DNA of 64,000 bases, from assembly GCA_028749205.1 (NCBI GenBank), contig JAQULR010000003.1, positions 46,975 to 110,974 on the forward strand, in the 5' to 3' direction. The first letter of the stretch is position 1. Each line of letters starts with the position of its first letter. Shown one piece after another: positions 61,925 through 64,000 of this stretch. Under the pieces are notes generated by a model, which made no database searches, was not told where the DNA came from, and was given only the letters and a program-made list of their open reading frames with translations. This DNA is from Acidobacteriota bacterium. Its GTDB lineage: Bacteria > Acidobacteriota > Aminicenantia > Aminicenantales > Saccharicenantaceae. The position numbers were made by a program, and so were the translations under genes.

Positions 61925-63190
61925 CTAGTCCTTCTCCTCGTTTTCTGAATTCAGGTCATCAGATTCAGTCTCATTTTCGACTAATTCAGCCTCTGCTGGG
62001 ATGGGGCTAGCTTCTTCCAACATCTCTGGCTTAACTCGGCTTTTGATGGTTTCAATCTGTCTTAATGGTTTTTCCAGCTGGTTTTTCCGAGTAGAGTTAA
62101 GATATTCAAATTCTCTCTGGGCTTCTTCAATTTTTCGGCCCACTTTATCCAATGATTTCACAAAAGCCTGCCACTGCCTGTAGAAAGAATCCAGTAGGTT
62201 AAGGATCTCACCGGCTGTGTTTTGCAGGTTGAAATTTTCCATAGCCTGGCGGATGATAGCCAGAATTGCATAGAGAGTTATCGGCGAACACAGGATAACT
62301 TTTTTCTCCAGGGCATTATCCAAAAGAGTCCGGTCATTTTCATTAATGAAGGCATAGACCTGTTCATTCGGTATGAAAACCAGGACATAATCCAGAGTGT
62401 TATCCTTGGGGTTGATATAATCCCGGGTGGTAACTTCTTTGATTCTAGCCCGGACATCTCTTAAGAATTGCTGCCGGTAACTTTCCCGCTCCTGGTCACT
62501 GGAGGCTTCAAGATAGTGAAGATAGTTATCAAGTGGAAATTTAACATCCATATTGATTTTCCGGCCCTGCGGCAGGTAAAAAGTATAATCGGGTCTCCCC
62601 TGACCCATTTCCCCGGTGGTTTGCTTCTCGTAGTTTAAGCCCTCTACAAAACCCATCAGCCGGAGAATGTCTTCAGCCATTCGCTCACCCCACTGACCTC
62701 TAACCCTGGTGCTGGCCAGAGCTTGACGAAGCTGATTGGTGGTTTCTTGAAGCCGAGTAGTTTGTTCCAGGGCCAGGCTAAGCTGCTTTTCTAATTGCCC
62801 GAATTTAGCGGCCCGGTCTTTCTCAAACTCGCTGATGAGAGTCTGAATCTTGCTGAGGTCAATTTTCATTCCTTCCAGGGTCTGGTCAATAAGTTTCTTT
62901 TTACCCTCAAGCTCCATCTCTCCCGACTGGGTCTGCTTACTCAGGACTTCGTTGGCCACTTTAAGAAACTCTTCGGTATTCTTTTTCAATGCCTCCAACG
63001 ACAGTGCCCCGAAGGCATCTTTGACCCTTCCTAACATTATTTCCAACTCCTGAGTCTTCTGGAACTGAGCCTGGTTGACCAGCTCTTGGGCCAGTTCCTT
63101 AGCCCGGCGCTTGTTCCAAGAACTGATAAGAAGAACCAGAACAGCTCCAAAAATTGCCCCCAGAGCAAAAGCGATTAAAAAATCCATCAA
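61925..63190 (-). CDS. rmuC: DNA recombination protein RmuC
   Basis: N-terminal TM, coiled coil, STRVRGQWGERMAEDILRLMGFVEGLNYEKQ, KINMDVKFPLDNYLHYLEA. Confidence 0.93.
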   Translation of the reverse strand: MMDFLIAFALGAIFGAVLVLLISSWNKRRAKELAQELVNQAQFQKTQELEIMLGRVKDAFGALSLEALKKNTEEFLKVANEVLSKQTQSGEMELEGKKKLIDQTLEGMKIDLSKIQTLISEFEKDRAAKFGQLEKQLSLALEQTTRLQETTNQLRQALASTRVRGQWGERMAEDILRLMGFVEGLNYEKQTTGEMGQGRPDYTFYLPQGRKINMDVKFPLDNYLHYLEASSDQERESYRQQFLRDVRARIKEVTTRDYINPKDNTLDYVLVFIPNEQVYAFINENDRTLLDNALEKKVILCSPITLYAILAIIRQAMENFNLQNTAGEILNLLDSFYRQWQAFVKSLDKVGRKIEEAQREFEYLNSTRKNQLEKPLRQIETIKSRVKPEMLEEASPIPAEAELVENETESDDLNSENEEKD

Positions 63191-63199
63191 TCAGCCTCC

Positions 63200-63625
63200 T
63201 CAGCCAGCCAAATCCAGGTCATTATAATCCTCGCCAGAAAGCCCGGCAGAAGAACTATCCAGATCAGATTCAGTGGCCGGTTCACTTTCCCTACCAAACT
63301 GGCCTTTTTCAACTTCTTCTACGGCCCGGTCAAGCTCTTCATCAAACTCCGACCCTAGCTCTTCACCCATTTCCCGCCCGTATTTTTTCATCCAACGAGC
63401 CAGGCTTTTAGGGTCACTTTCGTCAAGATCACCGAGCTTTGAGGGATCAGCTAAACTTTCCAGCCGACTGTCCTCCGAGCGAAGGACAGCTACCCTTGAA
63501 ACCAACTTGATTAAATCTGGACTACCACAGTGCTGACAGCGCTTTTCAAACTGCGAATAGACCGACAGAACCAGAAAAGAAGATTTCTTACCACATTCCT
63601 GACAGCCGAATTCATAGATCGGCAT
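63200..63625 (-). CDS. FmdB-family zinc ribbon protein
   Basis: MPIYEFGCQECGKKSSFLV...KRCQHCGSPDLIKLVS. Confidence 0.9.
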   Translation of the reverse strand: MPIYEFGCQECGKKSSFLVLSVYSQFEKRCQHCGSPDLIKLVSRVAVLRSEDSRLESLADPSKLGDLDESDPKSLARWMKKYGREMGEELGSEFDEELDRAVEEVEKGQFGRESEPATESDLDSSSAGLSGEDYNDLDLAG

Positions 63626-63695
63626 CTTCCCCTCCTGATTTATTCGCTTGAACTATTCATGAATAAGACAAACAAATAGCTCCTGAGAACAGTAT

Positions 63696-63750
63696 CCTGG
63701 ATTTTTCACCAATAATCCAGGTCAACTTGCTTTATTCTGGACCTGATAGA
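63696..63750 (+). repeat. Dispersed intergenic repeat, module 1 copy
   Basis: cctggatttttcaccaataatccaggtcaacttgctttattctggacctgataga. Confidence 0.65.
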
Positions 63751-63923
63751 TTTCTCTGCAGGAAAATGAGGGACACAGACCGATTTAAATAAAGCCTCCG
63801 TGGACTCAACTCTATAGCCTCCTACTTTAGGGGCGAAACCCCGCACCAAAAGCCTATCATGATTTACCATTTATGCCTGCCCTAAAACCCAGAGCTTTCT
63901 GGTGCGTGGGAAAATCGTCTCAG

Positions 63924-64000
63924 GTCCCGATTTTCTTATTAAGGTTAATTGAAAATCTCGAAACATCTTCATTTCTATGAGTAAAGCAAGTTAATAATCT
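63924..64000 (+). repeat. Dispersed intergenic repeat, module 2 copy (runs off window)
   Basis: gtcccgattttcttattaaggttaattgaaaatctcgaaacatcttcatttctatgagtaaagcaagttaataatct. Confidence 0.65.

Overview
This 64 kb window is an ordinary-looking, gene-dense bacterial chromosome segment, with no phage, integrase, CRISPR array or rRNA seen. I support about 53 protein genes, one tRNA-Pro(CGG), one large (Alu-domain type) bacterial SRP RNA and a dispersed intergenic repeat family. Main contents: a complete pst/phoU phosphate-uptake operon with two different PstB ATPases; an ABC-F/DUF4392 pair; many secreted or periplasmic peptidases (S46, S9, M14, a putative gluzincin, YugP-type); a TonB-dependent receptor / Asp-box protein / S9 peptidase locus; penicillin-acylase-like protein plus a lipoprotein SBP; an NtrY-like 1297-aa histidine kinase; two ABC-2 exporters; central-metabolism and housekeeping genes (transketolase, GlcD-like, DapA-like, dGTPase, YggS, RmuC, FmdB). 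The style suggests a peptide-scavenging diderm, perhaps Aminicenantes/Acidobacteriota-like; this is inference only. Strongest unusual signals: (1) the two PstB paralogs carry reciprocal motif degeneration, predicting an obligate heterodimer with one canonical and one degenerate ATP site; (2) a two-module dispersed intergenic repeat that I can align by eye at about nine loci; (3) an S46 dipeptidyl-peptidase with Met at the S1 specificity position; (4) a decayed 5' remnant of an S9-like peptidase gene. I saw no clearly new multi-gene system that I could defend from sequence alone.
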